Below, piece after piece: positions 54,538 through 64,000 of a stretch of DNA of 64,000 nucleotides (the stretch's first letter is position 1; the number at the start of each line of letters is the position of its first letter). The notes under the pieces were generated by a model. That model was not told where the DNA came from. It worked only from the letters and a program-made list of their open reading frames with translations, and did not search any database. Source of the stretch: Blastomussa wellsi (lineage: Eukaryota > Cnidaria > Anthozoa > Scleractinia > Plerogyridae); the NCBI GenBank assembly GCA_947652115.1, contig OX393562.1:9844868-9908867 (forward strand), read 5' to 3'. The translations under genes and the position numbers were made by a program.

Positions 54538-55221
54538 TAAATTACGAACGGTTCGCGAAATATTTACCAGAGCTGGTGCGTCTGCAATGAAAGCTGTTTC
54601 GGAATTACTGTACCCTGCGTTCTTGAGTATGTGGCCTCCCTAACTTCAAATTCTTAAATGCCGTATGACATCTGCTATGTCCTGAAGCAAAGTCTCTGAT
54701 CATGTCTGATCTCTCAGCTCTACTGATTTCAAACAACTCATCTCCGAGAAATAGGAAGCTGCGTACATCCGCAACTTCAAATTTAACCAAAATTAAAGCT
54801 ATCGTTACTTCAGCCAGAAACATTTTAAAATTCAACATGGCTCTTATTCACAACTAACCACAATCGAAAAACAATCCCTCAACCCAAAGCTGCCAAAACA
54901 GACTGCTTGCAGCATGTAAAACTTCACCTCCTCGTACCTTTTTCACCACCATGAAAATTTCCAAACAGTTTTCCGCTTAAAACCCACACACAACGTGATA
55001 CACCAGAGCTACATAAACACCGAGTGGTGGAAATGGAGACATCATGCCAACACTGCCCAATAAGGCCAAGTTTATACGAAAATAAAGATGGCCGTCCCTT
55101 GAATCCGAAACAGTTATTGATACAAAATTAAACGATACATAAAAGCGGCAATTTCATTGGTTATCGATCGATAGTATCCTAATTCTGATTGGTGTGAAAT
55201 AAATCGCTCGTCCACCCATCA

Positions 55222-58200
55222 TGCTTTTTACAAGCCAATAATGAGTAAAATTGTAATCATGATACATAAGGAATCACAGATATAAATTTAGCACCTCCTA
55301 TGCCTAATGAGTATAAAAAGTTTGGTAGCTCATTGTTTTTGGATTTTAGAACTTGATGACATCATGCAAAAACTCTCTATAACAAAAACAGTCGATAGGC
55401 AAAGTTTGAAAAAATCTCAACTGGTGTGGGTTTTATTTCTGTGGAACGGTTTCTTATCAAAATGTAAGGAAAAGTAGTACGGTAAGTTGTCAGTATGACT
55501 CTGATTGCAGTCTTCTGTAAAAAAATCCTGTTTTGAAATTGACAAGAAACAGACAAATTCCAGATAAGTCTGGCTGAGATAAGTAGGTTTACTAGCACAT
55601 ATCTCTAGAGATCTTGCCAAAAAGTAGCAAAGAAAAAGAAACTATCCTTCCTTGAATATTATATCTGAAAGAATTATTGAGAGACCATGTGCAGTGCTTT
55701 CAACAAGCACTGATAGCCAACGAAAAGCGTCAGCTACTTCGCTGTGGAAAAATTTGAAAACAGCATTTTCGCCCCGAAAGCGGATAAAATGTTTTCTGTC
55801 CACATTATACCATTTTCAAATTGTTTCGCCATCGATTTTAAAATGCTGCCTCGCAAGAAACGCTTAATACATGCAAGAACATACCCACATTGTCCGAGCA
55901 TCGCTACCAGCAGTATCAGCTGTGTTTAGTTGTTTTGTCACATTTAATCTCTCAGTTGCTCTCTTCCTAATTTCTGCAACTGTAGCCTTCTCCTTTGTCT
56001 CATTCACTTGTCTTTCCTCTCCGAGGTCTAACATCCTCCTGTGAACGCCTGTAAGTGCTTTTTAATTGCCATCAAAATCAACATCAACCCCACTTGCTTG
56101 TTTTCCAACTTTTTCTCTCGATTTCAACTCACAGTAAGGTTTATCAAATTTTTCCCTGACAGACCTTTGCGTGACCTTCATTCCATGCTGTAAGAAAGAA
56201 TCTGCAATTTTTTACCATGCTGTTCGATCCCTTTCCTTTTGATCCATTATAGCATTTGAATGGTTCCTCCAGCGATATTTCACTCAACAAAAGTGCTTCA
56301 TGCTTTTTCCAGATAAACAACTCCCGTTTGCTCATTATCTGGGTTGAACATAATCAGAGTTGTGAGAATTTGACTACTGCTCAAATTTTTACCTATGAAA
56401 ATATGTGTGAGAGTACCAAATGGTGCAGAATATAGAACTTAGCCTGCATAGTTTTTCAGGTAGCCTAAATGGGCTTATATTTTTTAATAGCCAATTTGCT
56501 TAAAGAGTCTGACCCACCCACTTTGCATCACGCGCCTCTATTAATGTTATTATTATCACAAAAAGCAATTGTACAAAAAATAGCGAACCCCAAGAAAGAA
56601 AAATAGCGAGGAGTATATTTTCGTAAAGATGTCACCTGCTTGAAGCATTCAACGTCTCTGTAAACAGATAAAACATGTCGGTCGCTAAAACTCGCATTTT
56701 CGGTGGCCCCAAAAATGGCGGTTTGACTCGCGATGCGTAATGGAAGGGTCAGATTCTTTAATTTTATTACTTTACAACAAGCTGAAATTTGTTCAGGCTG
56801 ACTTTAACACATAGAAACAGAGTTTCCAAAATTAAGAAAAGCTGTCATTAAATAAATATGGCCGCTACTTTTTCGGTAGCTATTTGACAGAATTAGAAAA
56901 CTACAAGCTGATTACCTGATTTTGTGTGAGTTCAATTAAATCCTGAATAATTAGACAGGTCTTTCATACAAAGTCAGTTGCCATAAGCTTGTTTTGCCTT
57001 TCATATTTCACCACAAACTATTATTTGTATATAACAGTATCCCTGAAAAGGTTGCTTTTAACTCCGTACATTTTTCAAAGAACCAAGGTTATTCTGAAAG
57101 TGATAAAACCTACCTTGGAAATCTCGTACTTGTGACAACGACTTCCCTGAAAATCTTGTTGTCGACGAAATCAGTACAGGCTACAAGTTTTCAACTCTAC
57201 GTGACAGTGTCATGGTCATGATGCATGCGCATTGCCCAGTGATTGGAAATCTCATACTCGTAGTCGTAGTTGGATCTAACGGTCTCTAATAATAGGTGTG
57301 GTTAAACACACTATGGTAAATGGCAATTCCCTTGGTAAATTACCCTGCGGTACATCACACTTGGGTTTTAGTTTACCGCGTTAACCAAACAGTCAATAAG
57401 AACCTTAAGTCAAACATGTCCTTACAGTTAGAACTTATGAACATTCAGAGCGAGCAGGATTTAGGCCTACTCTGGGACCTTAAGTCGCCGTAACTTTGAG
57501 CAACTTTAGGCGACTTAAGGCGACTTAAGGACACCTGAGGCAATCTTTGGCAACCAAAATTACTGCATTGTGGAGAGATTTCACCAGCCACATTGCAGGC
57601 TAATCTCACTTGGACTACCTATTTTTTTGAAATACGGTACCTTCTGTTCAATATGATCCGTGGCAAGTTGACAATGACACAGAGCTGAGCAGTACAAGTC
57701 ATTTTTGGCTCACGTCCGGTCATGTCGATCACCCCGTAACGACTTACCAAATGGCGCTCAAAATTTCCATTTTAAAAACTGACATTTTCAAGAATTACAA
57801 GACCACTTCTATAAATTTTTGCTGTTGTGAATGAAAATTAAATTGCCTCCGCCATTATGGATTTTGGTCTTTGGTGGAAATCCACTGATTACGTGGCTCA
57901 CGTACACTACTACCCAGGTCCCCATGTGTGAAATCAAATATGGCGGCCTTCGGTGGCTTGTGACTTGTGAAGGAAAAACAAAAGCATTTTGTGGCTACCA
58001 GAAGGAAAATTCCTGGGAAATATTCAGAATGATGTGCAGTAGTACAAATATGCACGAAATGACCTAAATCTGTGTTTTTTTTCTTTGCATTGATTTTTGT
58101 TATTGTCACTGACGTCGACAAGATTGAGCTCATAAGTCATAAACTTTGCCGGGTAAATTTGCTGCCTAGCTTGTAAACACGTTGTTCACATGTCAGAAAT

Positions 58201-58540
58201 TCAAGTGTTCGGGTTACCCCAGAAGTCCTTGTAAACAGGGCCTGTAAATGTGGAGATTTAGGACAAATACTGAAATACATTTTCTAAACAGTAGCCTGAA
58301 AGGCATTTTGACCTAATAATTATAAATAATAAATAATTATGTTGATTTCTGAATTGAGTGCAGCAGTGAATTGGCTTGTGTTGCAGTTTGTTATTGGGTA
58401 CACATAATACTTTCACAGTGCCTTTTTTACACCTAGCATGCTATGACTTTATGACTAGCAACAAACTTCTACAAAAACATGAGTTACATTGCTGAACGAA
58501 ATAGCTGATATGCGGCTCAGGCTTTTAGCATACTTTGTGG
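55222..58540. other. No gene recognised
   Basis: Short open frames only (55652-55867, 56994-57221, 57831-58067) without motifs. 57490-57545 has 'ggcgacttaa' iterations. Confidence 0.4.
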
Positions 58541-58545
58541 GGTAT

Positions 58546-58705
58546 GCAGGGAGATGAGTGTGTCTCTGCAAGGTCTTGTTACCCAGACTACACTTGACTC
58601 GCTCTGTACAATTTGTGGGGTATAGTGTGAAAAAAAAGCAGGGAGATGAGTGTGTCTCTGCAAGGTCTTGTTACCCAGACTACACTTGACTCGCTCTGTA
58701 CAATT
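58546..58705. repeat. Tandem duplication, 68-bp block at 92-bp period
   Basis: The block starting 'gcagggagatgagtgtgtct' is found at 58546 and again at 58638, almost identical. Confidence 0.9.
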
Positions 58706-58926
58706 TTTTTTCTATTTATACCCGACTAGAGAGTCTTCTCACATGCAAAGTCACTCCCTGATCAATAACATTTTTATCAGCTATCCAGCCCAGGAACACA
58801 GTCCAACAGTCCCTGCCAGGGCATGAACCCAGAAACATTACACAAACACAATAATCATTAAGCACCATGTCTCCTCCAACCCTTTGCATTGGAATGGAGT
58901 TGACCTTTACATGGAAAATATCAAGG

Positions 58927-60442
58927 TTAACCCATTGGCGCCTGTGCCGGCTGTAACCGGCCGCACGGAAACCACCCCCAAAATACCTGTGCCGGCCTCA
59001 ACCATGCCGCAAAAAGCACATGTTGACAAAAGGGCTTTCCCTCCCTATTGTTCTATAGGTAATAAGGACAAATAAACCAATCAGAATCCCTTTTCTGAGC
59101 ATATTTTTAGAGACCTTTAGGGGTCCTAGAAAGAAGGTTTTTCATCTTGACTTGTGCGTTAAAAATGTACAAGAAGATCATGGAGCGACGAGCGATGTGT
59201 TTACAAACTTCAAAGGGCGTGTTTTCCATTCTAAACACGGAAAATGCTTTCTTTGGCATTTGAAATGAAAAGAAGAGACACCGATTAATTATTAAGTGGT
59301 TCTAAAATAGAAAAATATGGAGTACAGAGTGCTAAAACGTTGATGATGAAGGATCCATCTTGACCTCCACGGCCGTGAAGACATGATGTCATGGTGCTTA
59401 GAAATGTGTTTTGAATTCAAATCATGGACCTGCACACGAAGTTAATGAGGCTTCTCAAGACTTTTGAAAACAGAATGGTGATGTACAAAATTGCGCTAAA
59501 TTTGGATAGGAGTTTAAGTAGGATCGGTAAAGCCATTGAGTAATAAATTGACTGCAAAAGCCGTCCACTAAAATTAGAACTTTCCGCTTTTAGCGTGAAG
59601 CCGAGTGAAATGGGAGTAAGCTAATTACGCATGCATAATTTCTCAGCTTTGAAATTTTCTATATTTTGATGATTTTGAGTACAAGTGAGTACAAGTGAAA
59701 TTTAATTTGAGGCAATGTTTATTTCAAGTTTCTTTCATCTTTCAATCTTTAGTTCGGAATTTTATGCTTTTTGGAGCGAACAGATTTGGTATAATAATTT
59801 ACACACATGCGTATCTGATCAAGACTTTTGTGTTAAAAGGTATTTTATTTAGCCGCTTTCAGTCTTGAGAGTTGTTTAAGATTTAGTTTCAGAAAGTAGA
59901 AAGGAGCATTTTTGTTAAGATTTAAAGTAAAGGAAAGTGTAGAAAGCGTTGACTTTTTTCATTTAGTGGAAGGAATTCTGCAGCTTTCTGACATATATCG
60001 GGCTGTTGCATGCAACCATGATTTGTAAAGGAATTTATCATCTCAAATTACCGCTTCACTGTCGCGACAAAATACTACGGTGCTATTGAAATATTGACAT
60101 TGACTGCTGTACACAATGTAAACCTACCTTTTACCAAAGTATTTCAAGTTTTTTTAAAGATTTGTATGAAGTTTCAGCATTTTTTTTGTGCCGATAGCTG
60201 GAAAAAAATTATTGCCGTTTTCAAGTTTGAATTGAGATCAGTTTATTACGGCTGATAAGCTAAATTAGTCGTTCAACATGTCTAGTTGAAATAAAAGTTT
60301 ACTTCAGAAACTAATTATTTGTCTGAATTTACTGCGCATATGGTTTATTTTTTCCACTCGCACCTCTGCATTGAATGCCGCAAAAGATCCAGGTATTTAG
60401 GGGCGGGTGCGCACGTAAAACCTTCAGGCGTCGATGGGTTAA
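58927..60442. mobile_element. TTAA-bounded non-autonomous element (piggyBac/Kolobok-like), 1.5 kb
   Basis: Left end TTAACCCATTGGCGCCTG; right end is the inverse of TTAACCCATCGACGCCTG (two mismatches). TTAA is the target of piggyBac and Kolobok. No transposase frame. A further ccaatgggttaa end at 60757-60769 suggests a second, nested or longer copy. Confidence 0.6.
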
Positions 60443-61176
60443 TCAATCCAAGGCAATTTAAATGGTTGAAAGCCATTATATGATTGCATAATTTAAAAAC
60501 TATGAGGATAGACAATACAGTACGGAAAGGAGAAAAAGGACAAGCAAAATGGAAAAAAAAAAGCCTAGACGTACATGTAGGTCACTTTTCAGTCCAAAAT
60601 TTTCAATCTCCAAATTTTGTCTTTTGCACATGCCCGAGCAAAAATGTCACAAAACACTACGCTAGTAGAAAGACAGGCATGTTTTTATGTTGCAAAGGAA
60701 GTTTTGAGTATTTGCAAATGTCCAAAAAACCGTTTTTTTTTTTAAAAATCTCCAGGTCCAATGGGTTAAGGAAGATGCAGAATTGAAAAAGGCATGCATG
60801 ACCAGTTGACCATAAATAGATTCGGTGATTAAATGGGCTCCATTGATAGACAGAAAATTTAGTTTTTATTTTGGCCTTTTAAGTTTCTCTACAGTCTCCA
60901 CATTTCACGTTTATTACATTGTTAAGGGTTACATAAACTTTAGGGGCCAAAATTAACAGGTGTCCAGTCAGAGATGACCAAAAATTGACACTAATGACCA
61001 CATCACAGAACGTGGTTGCCCCTTGGACGACTCGAATGAAGCTACTCTGCTTACCTGAAAACACGAACTTTTATAAAGAACCCAAAATTATAATGCTAAG
61101 TTTGGATTTCTGCTGGATAAAGTACAGTGAAACAATTATCAATCCATTATTTTGTTGTTGATGTGTACATTTTGAT
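60443..61176. other. No gene recognised
   Basis: A 100-codon frame (60484-60786) has no motif and runs over the extra TTAA end. Confidence 0.35.
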
Positions 61177-61221
61177 ATGTCAGTATTCTCCTCCATCTTG
61201 TTTTGCTTTTCACCGTGTGTC

Positions 61222-61491
61222 ATGGCGGAACTGGATTTAGCCAATCGGAACAGTTTGTTACGCTATTTTAGAAGAACTGAAAAAAGTGGAGATTCAAAGG
61301 AAAAAGAAAGGAGAATCAAAAAATTAATGTTTCTGGAAAAGAAACTGGAGAAGGATTTTCAGGCATTGCATTGGCAAACAAGCAAACTTGAACAGAGGCA
61401 GAACACTCTGTACCAGCTCAACAAAACACACAGATATGTGCTATCCCTCAAAATTTCAAAGGCATTGAACCATTTTAAGAGCGCGAAATAA
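61222..61491 (+). CDS. Small coiled-coil ORF, 89 aa, unrecognised
   Basis: The ATG at 61222 has a good context (tcATGG). The protein is MAELDLANRNSLLRYFRRTE..., then lysine/glutamate-rich heptads (KKLMFLEKKLEKDFQALHWQ) to a stop at 61491. It could be a first exon or small gene. Its last 17 codons lie in a foldback arm and are duplicated, decayed, at about 62072-62122. Confidence 0.4.
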   Translation: MAELDLANRNSLLRYFRRTEKSGDSKEKERRIKKLMFLEKKLEKDFQALHWQTSKLEQRQNTLYQLNKTHRYVLSLKISKALNHFKSAK

Positions 61492-62122
61492 TTATAAAAG
61501 TAGAGGGTACTTTTGCATTCATTACAGAACGTCTTGTCATCCGATTATTTGTTGACAGCTGGTTTATTTCTAAAGTTTATCTGCATTTGTCTACATTCTA
61601 CATATTTGTGTGCTTTGGAATCAGCAAGTTTGTCATGCTTGGCTTGCCATGCTTGATTGCAGCCTGGGCAACCGTGAAAATGTCGCTATTAATACAATAA
61701 ATCAATTAGCATTAGGCTAAGGTGATGCATCAACTCTCGTAAGCATGCAATTCTACTAGTAGCAGTTATTGTTTTAGGGGCTAGGGACATTGTTCCTGTT
61801 CTTTGTTTTATTCACATTTCACAAAGGGCATCGATCCATTCATGTTAGACCTTACGAGAGCTGCCCATCTACTAAGAATGAAATTTTACGACCGCCCGGG
61901 CTGTAGTAAAGCGCAGCAAGTCAAGCATGACAAACTTGCTGATTCCAAAGCACACAAATATGTAGAATATAGACAAAAGATAAACTTCTGAAATAAACCA
62001 GCTGTCAACAAAAAATCGGACAAGGAAACTTTCTGTAACAAATGCAAAAGTATCCTCTACTTTTGTAATTATCTTGCACTCTTAAAATGGTTCAATGCCT
62101 TTGCAATTTTCAGGGATAGCCC
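61441..62122. repeat. Foldback: arms 61441-61690 and 61877-62122
   Basis: The arms share 'gacagctggtttatttc', 'ttccaaagcaca' inverse and 'aaaggcattgaaccatttta', at high identity over about 245 bp, with a spacer of about 185 bp. Confidence 0.85.
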
Positions 62123-63589
62123 ACAACATGTTAGACTTTCGATCTAGAGATTTAAATAAAAAAACAATTTACATAGATGCTCCCATACCAAAGACGTTCC
62201 TTCTATGAGAAAAATGTGAATATTGAAAGACATAACTTTTGAGTTCATAGAGAGAAATCTAGTGAAGGAAACTGGATGAAACCTTTCAGGAAAGTTGTTC
62301 TGTGACAGAGGTATAAAACATGGAAAGGACATTGTTTCAATCTGAAGGAATTAAGTCGCTGGAATCAACGAACTAACAGATACTAAGGCGAACTTGTTAA
62401 ATTTTGAAAGCAAAATATTCAACTCGCGCTTTTTTAAAAACGCTCTGATAGAATTTTTTCAAACTTTGCAGTGTTGAAGATCGACATGTATACTGGAAGG
62501 GACGTTGATTCATCATATTCTACATACCCTATTAATTCGTTTATAAAACGAAAGCGAGTTTTTGCCGTTCAAAGATTTGTAAACACATCTTGCCTTTACT
62601 GAGACATCCGTCAACAGAATGTGCCGCGAGCCAATCAGATGGGGAGCAAAATGATTTTCGCGGTAATTCTAGGACACTATTATTGTGTGGCAGTCAAGTT
62701 TTTAATGCATTTGAATATTGTAAAATTGAAAAAATTAGGGTTTTTTATGGAAGTGAGGAAGCTTTGCCCTCCAGAAACCTTTTCCGTTATTAATCTCTAC
62801 AAAAGGAAGCTGCTGGCATGTAACTATTGGACATAGAAAGAGGGGTAAAATATTATGAAGAATGCAAAATTCTAGGCTCTTAAACCGAAAGGCAAAGATT
62901 TTATGGCTTTTTTTTTTATTTCCATATTTTCACCTTTCCTGTAAATTACAAACCAGTGTGTTATCAGACGAACGTTCAATTGCTCTCATCAAAATTTCAA
63001 GCCTTCAACTTTTGATACATTATCCCCAAACACGCAGCTTATTGTGACATCAACCCATTTTAAAGGACAAGTCACCTTTGGGAAGTGCTCTACAACTCAC
63101 TAAAACAGCGACAAAACTACCCAATCAGAGCTGTTGAAAACCAACCAAGGACAGCGGAGCATCAAAGTTCTTTATAAGGCTACGCGTAACCATTCAACCT
63201 CATTGCTTTGGAAGACTCGAAACGTGGCGATTCTCATACCCAATAGATACCTTTAGCATCACGGGATCTACGCTTTGCGGTTCACGTTCTAACTGCGGGA
63301 ACCTCTCCTAGTAGACTCGATTACACCGGACTCGAGAGAGCGGCGGAAATCAAGCCTACTCTCCTAGCGGTAAGAGAAATGCTAAAAACTAGGCTTTTTT
63401 CTGTGTGCTACTTGAATTTAAGATTTTAGCATTCCATGGCTGATAGTTTACCAGTTTTTGATGTTTTTATTGAACTTGTAGTCGAAGTAAAGGAAAAATA
63501 AAGATAACACAGCTAAACTTTACACTGTTTCAAAAAGGTGTTGACTGCAACGTTAGTACAATTGCCACGTATTGATTTTACAAACGTTT
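62123..63589. other. No gene recognised
   Basis: 63180-63370 is GC-richer than its surroundings, follows 'ctttataagg' (63170) and ends with a donor-like 'gcg|gtaaga'. It could be a first non-coding exon, but there is no coding support. Confidence 0.3.
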
Positions 63590-63599
63590 TATTAATCTA

Positions 63600-64000
63600 T
63601 AGAGGGGGAAAGTTTCTAAAGAAACTGTGGTGCTGTGTCGGTGGGAAGTATAACAATATAATTTGGTTTTATCAACTGGGTTGATAATGTAAATTGGCCA
63701 CCGTAAAAAGATTCAATTGCTGACGTTTCAAGCGTTAGCCCTTCGTCGGAGCGAATCAAGGAATTGTGGGTCGTGTGTTTTTCATATACAGAAAGATGGA
63801 GCTTCGCTATTGGCTGGTGCCTGGTAACATTAAAACAATGGAATAAATTAGTTGAATGAAAAGCATTCGTTGATACCATGAGGATTAAGAGTGCTGATTT
63901 GAAAGGTGTTTCCTTGGTGAAGAGAAAGGCCGCAGACTGCCATATGTTGCTTAGAATGATTTGGGAGATTGAAGTGTCTCGCGACCGGTTTTCGATGCAT
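63600..64000 (-). mobile_element. Penelope-like element, 3' end, running off the window
   Basis: Inverse of 40100-40510: terminal region, hammerhead, stop codon and the C-terminal end of the GIY-YIG protein (about 63870-64000, with FNLPNHSK and 'VCGLSLHQGNT'-like residues). The rest lies beyond 64000. Confidence 0.85.
63710..63757 (-). ncRNA. Hammerhead ribozyme, Penelope type (third copy)
   Basis: Same core; stem II end is GCTT instead of GCTC. Stem I outer pairing GATTC/GAATC is kept although the internal loop differs (aatt versus tctt). Confidence 0.7.

Larger units (their letters stand above)
52986..55221 (-). repeat. Dispersed repeat, copy B (inverted relative to 1232-2671)
   Basis: Blocks in inverse order match copy A: acgaaactttcctgtcgac, 'gtgcgagagtta', ggcatttagtcacaacaag inverse, and the frame ADVRSFLFLGDEL at 54605-54838 (minus). 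Copy B carries three extra segments: 53188-53251 (a MITE), about 53315-53820, and about 54231-54537. Confidence 0.75.

Overview
This 64 kb window looks like an intergenic and intronic stretch of an invertebrate animal genome, most likely a coral or other cnidarian. The evidence is AT-rich DNA with spliced exons and canonical GT/AG sites, a tRNA-derived SINE, and relics of many eukaryotic transposon classes: Tx1/L1-like LINE, Ty3/gypsy, DIRS-like, Penelope-like, hAT, Harbinger, TTAA-type and Polinton-like. No complete conventional host gene is visible. The taxon call rests on the overall repeat repertoire, not on a marker gene.

Layout. 0-7.1 kb (minus strand): two internal exons of a rhotekin/anillin-like gene (799-950 and 6837-7045). 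Their splice phases match exactly across a 5.9 kb intron that holds a dispersed repeat, a SINE, a LINE 3' end and a hAT relic. 9.2-12.9 kb: a decayed Ty3/gypsy element with a mutated protease motif, a frameshift and a truncated integrase. 12.9-15 kb (minus): relics of a DEDDh exonuclease and of a QRICH1/ZMYM-like (Crypton-related) domain exon. 15.0-22.7 kb: a giant imperfect palindrome. Each arm carries a decayed copy of an unrecognised large protein next to fragments of a Polinton-type DNA polymerase B; the centre encodes a second protein with an HTH, a coiled coil and a membrane segment. 22.7-25.4 kb: an almost perfect 84-nt hairpin, then a DIRS-like gag/RT/RNase H relic. 25.4-31.2 kb: a multi-kilobase inverted-repeat structure. 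32-36 kb: TIR elements and foldbacks. 37.9-40.5 kb: a Penelope-like element with reverse transcriptase, GIY-YIG endonuclease and a hammerhead ribozyme in its terminal region.

42.8-45.7 kb: five tandem 572-bp units, each with a TATA box followed by a second, different hammerhead fold; this resembles a retrozyme array. 45.9-49.6 kb: a complete small mobile element with roughly 350-400 bp terminal inverted repeats and a perfect 6-bp target duplication (CAGGGC). It encodes a homologue of the large palindrome protein plus the end of the convergent second protein. 50.5-50.85 kb: Penelope fragments. 51.3-51.6 kb: a third hammerhead type inside an inverted repeat. 52.0-52.3 kb: a Harbinger transposase fragment. 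53-55.2 kb: an inverted copy of the 1.2-2.7 kb repeat with nested insertions. 58.9-60.4 kb: a TTAA-bounded element. 61.2-62.1 kb: a small coiled-coil ORF flanked by a foldback. 63.6-64 kb: a second Penelope element running off the window on the minus strand.

The two strongest leads are: (a) the TIR/6-bp-TSD element family (15.0-22.7 kb and 45.9-49.6 kb), which encodes two convergent proteins I cannot assign and is associated with Polinton-type polymerase fragments; and (b) the hammerhead-bearing 572-bp tandem array, which repeats the promoter-then-ribozyme order of the nearby Penelope element and is a candidate circular-RNA retroelement.
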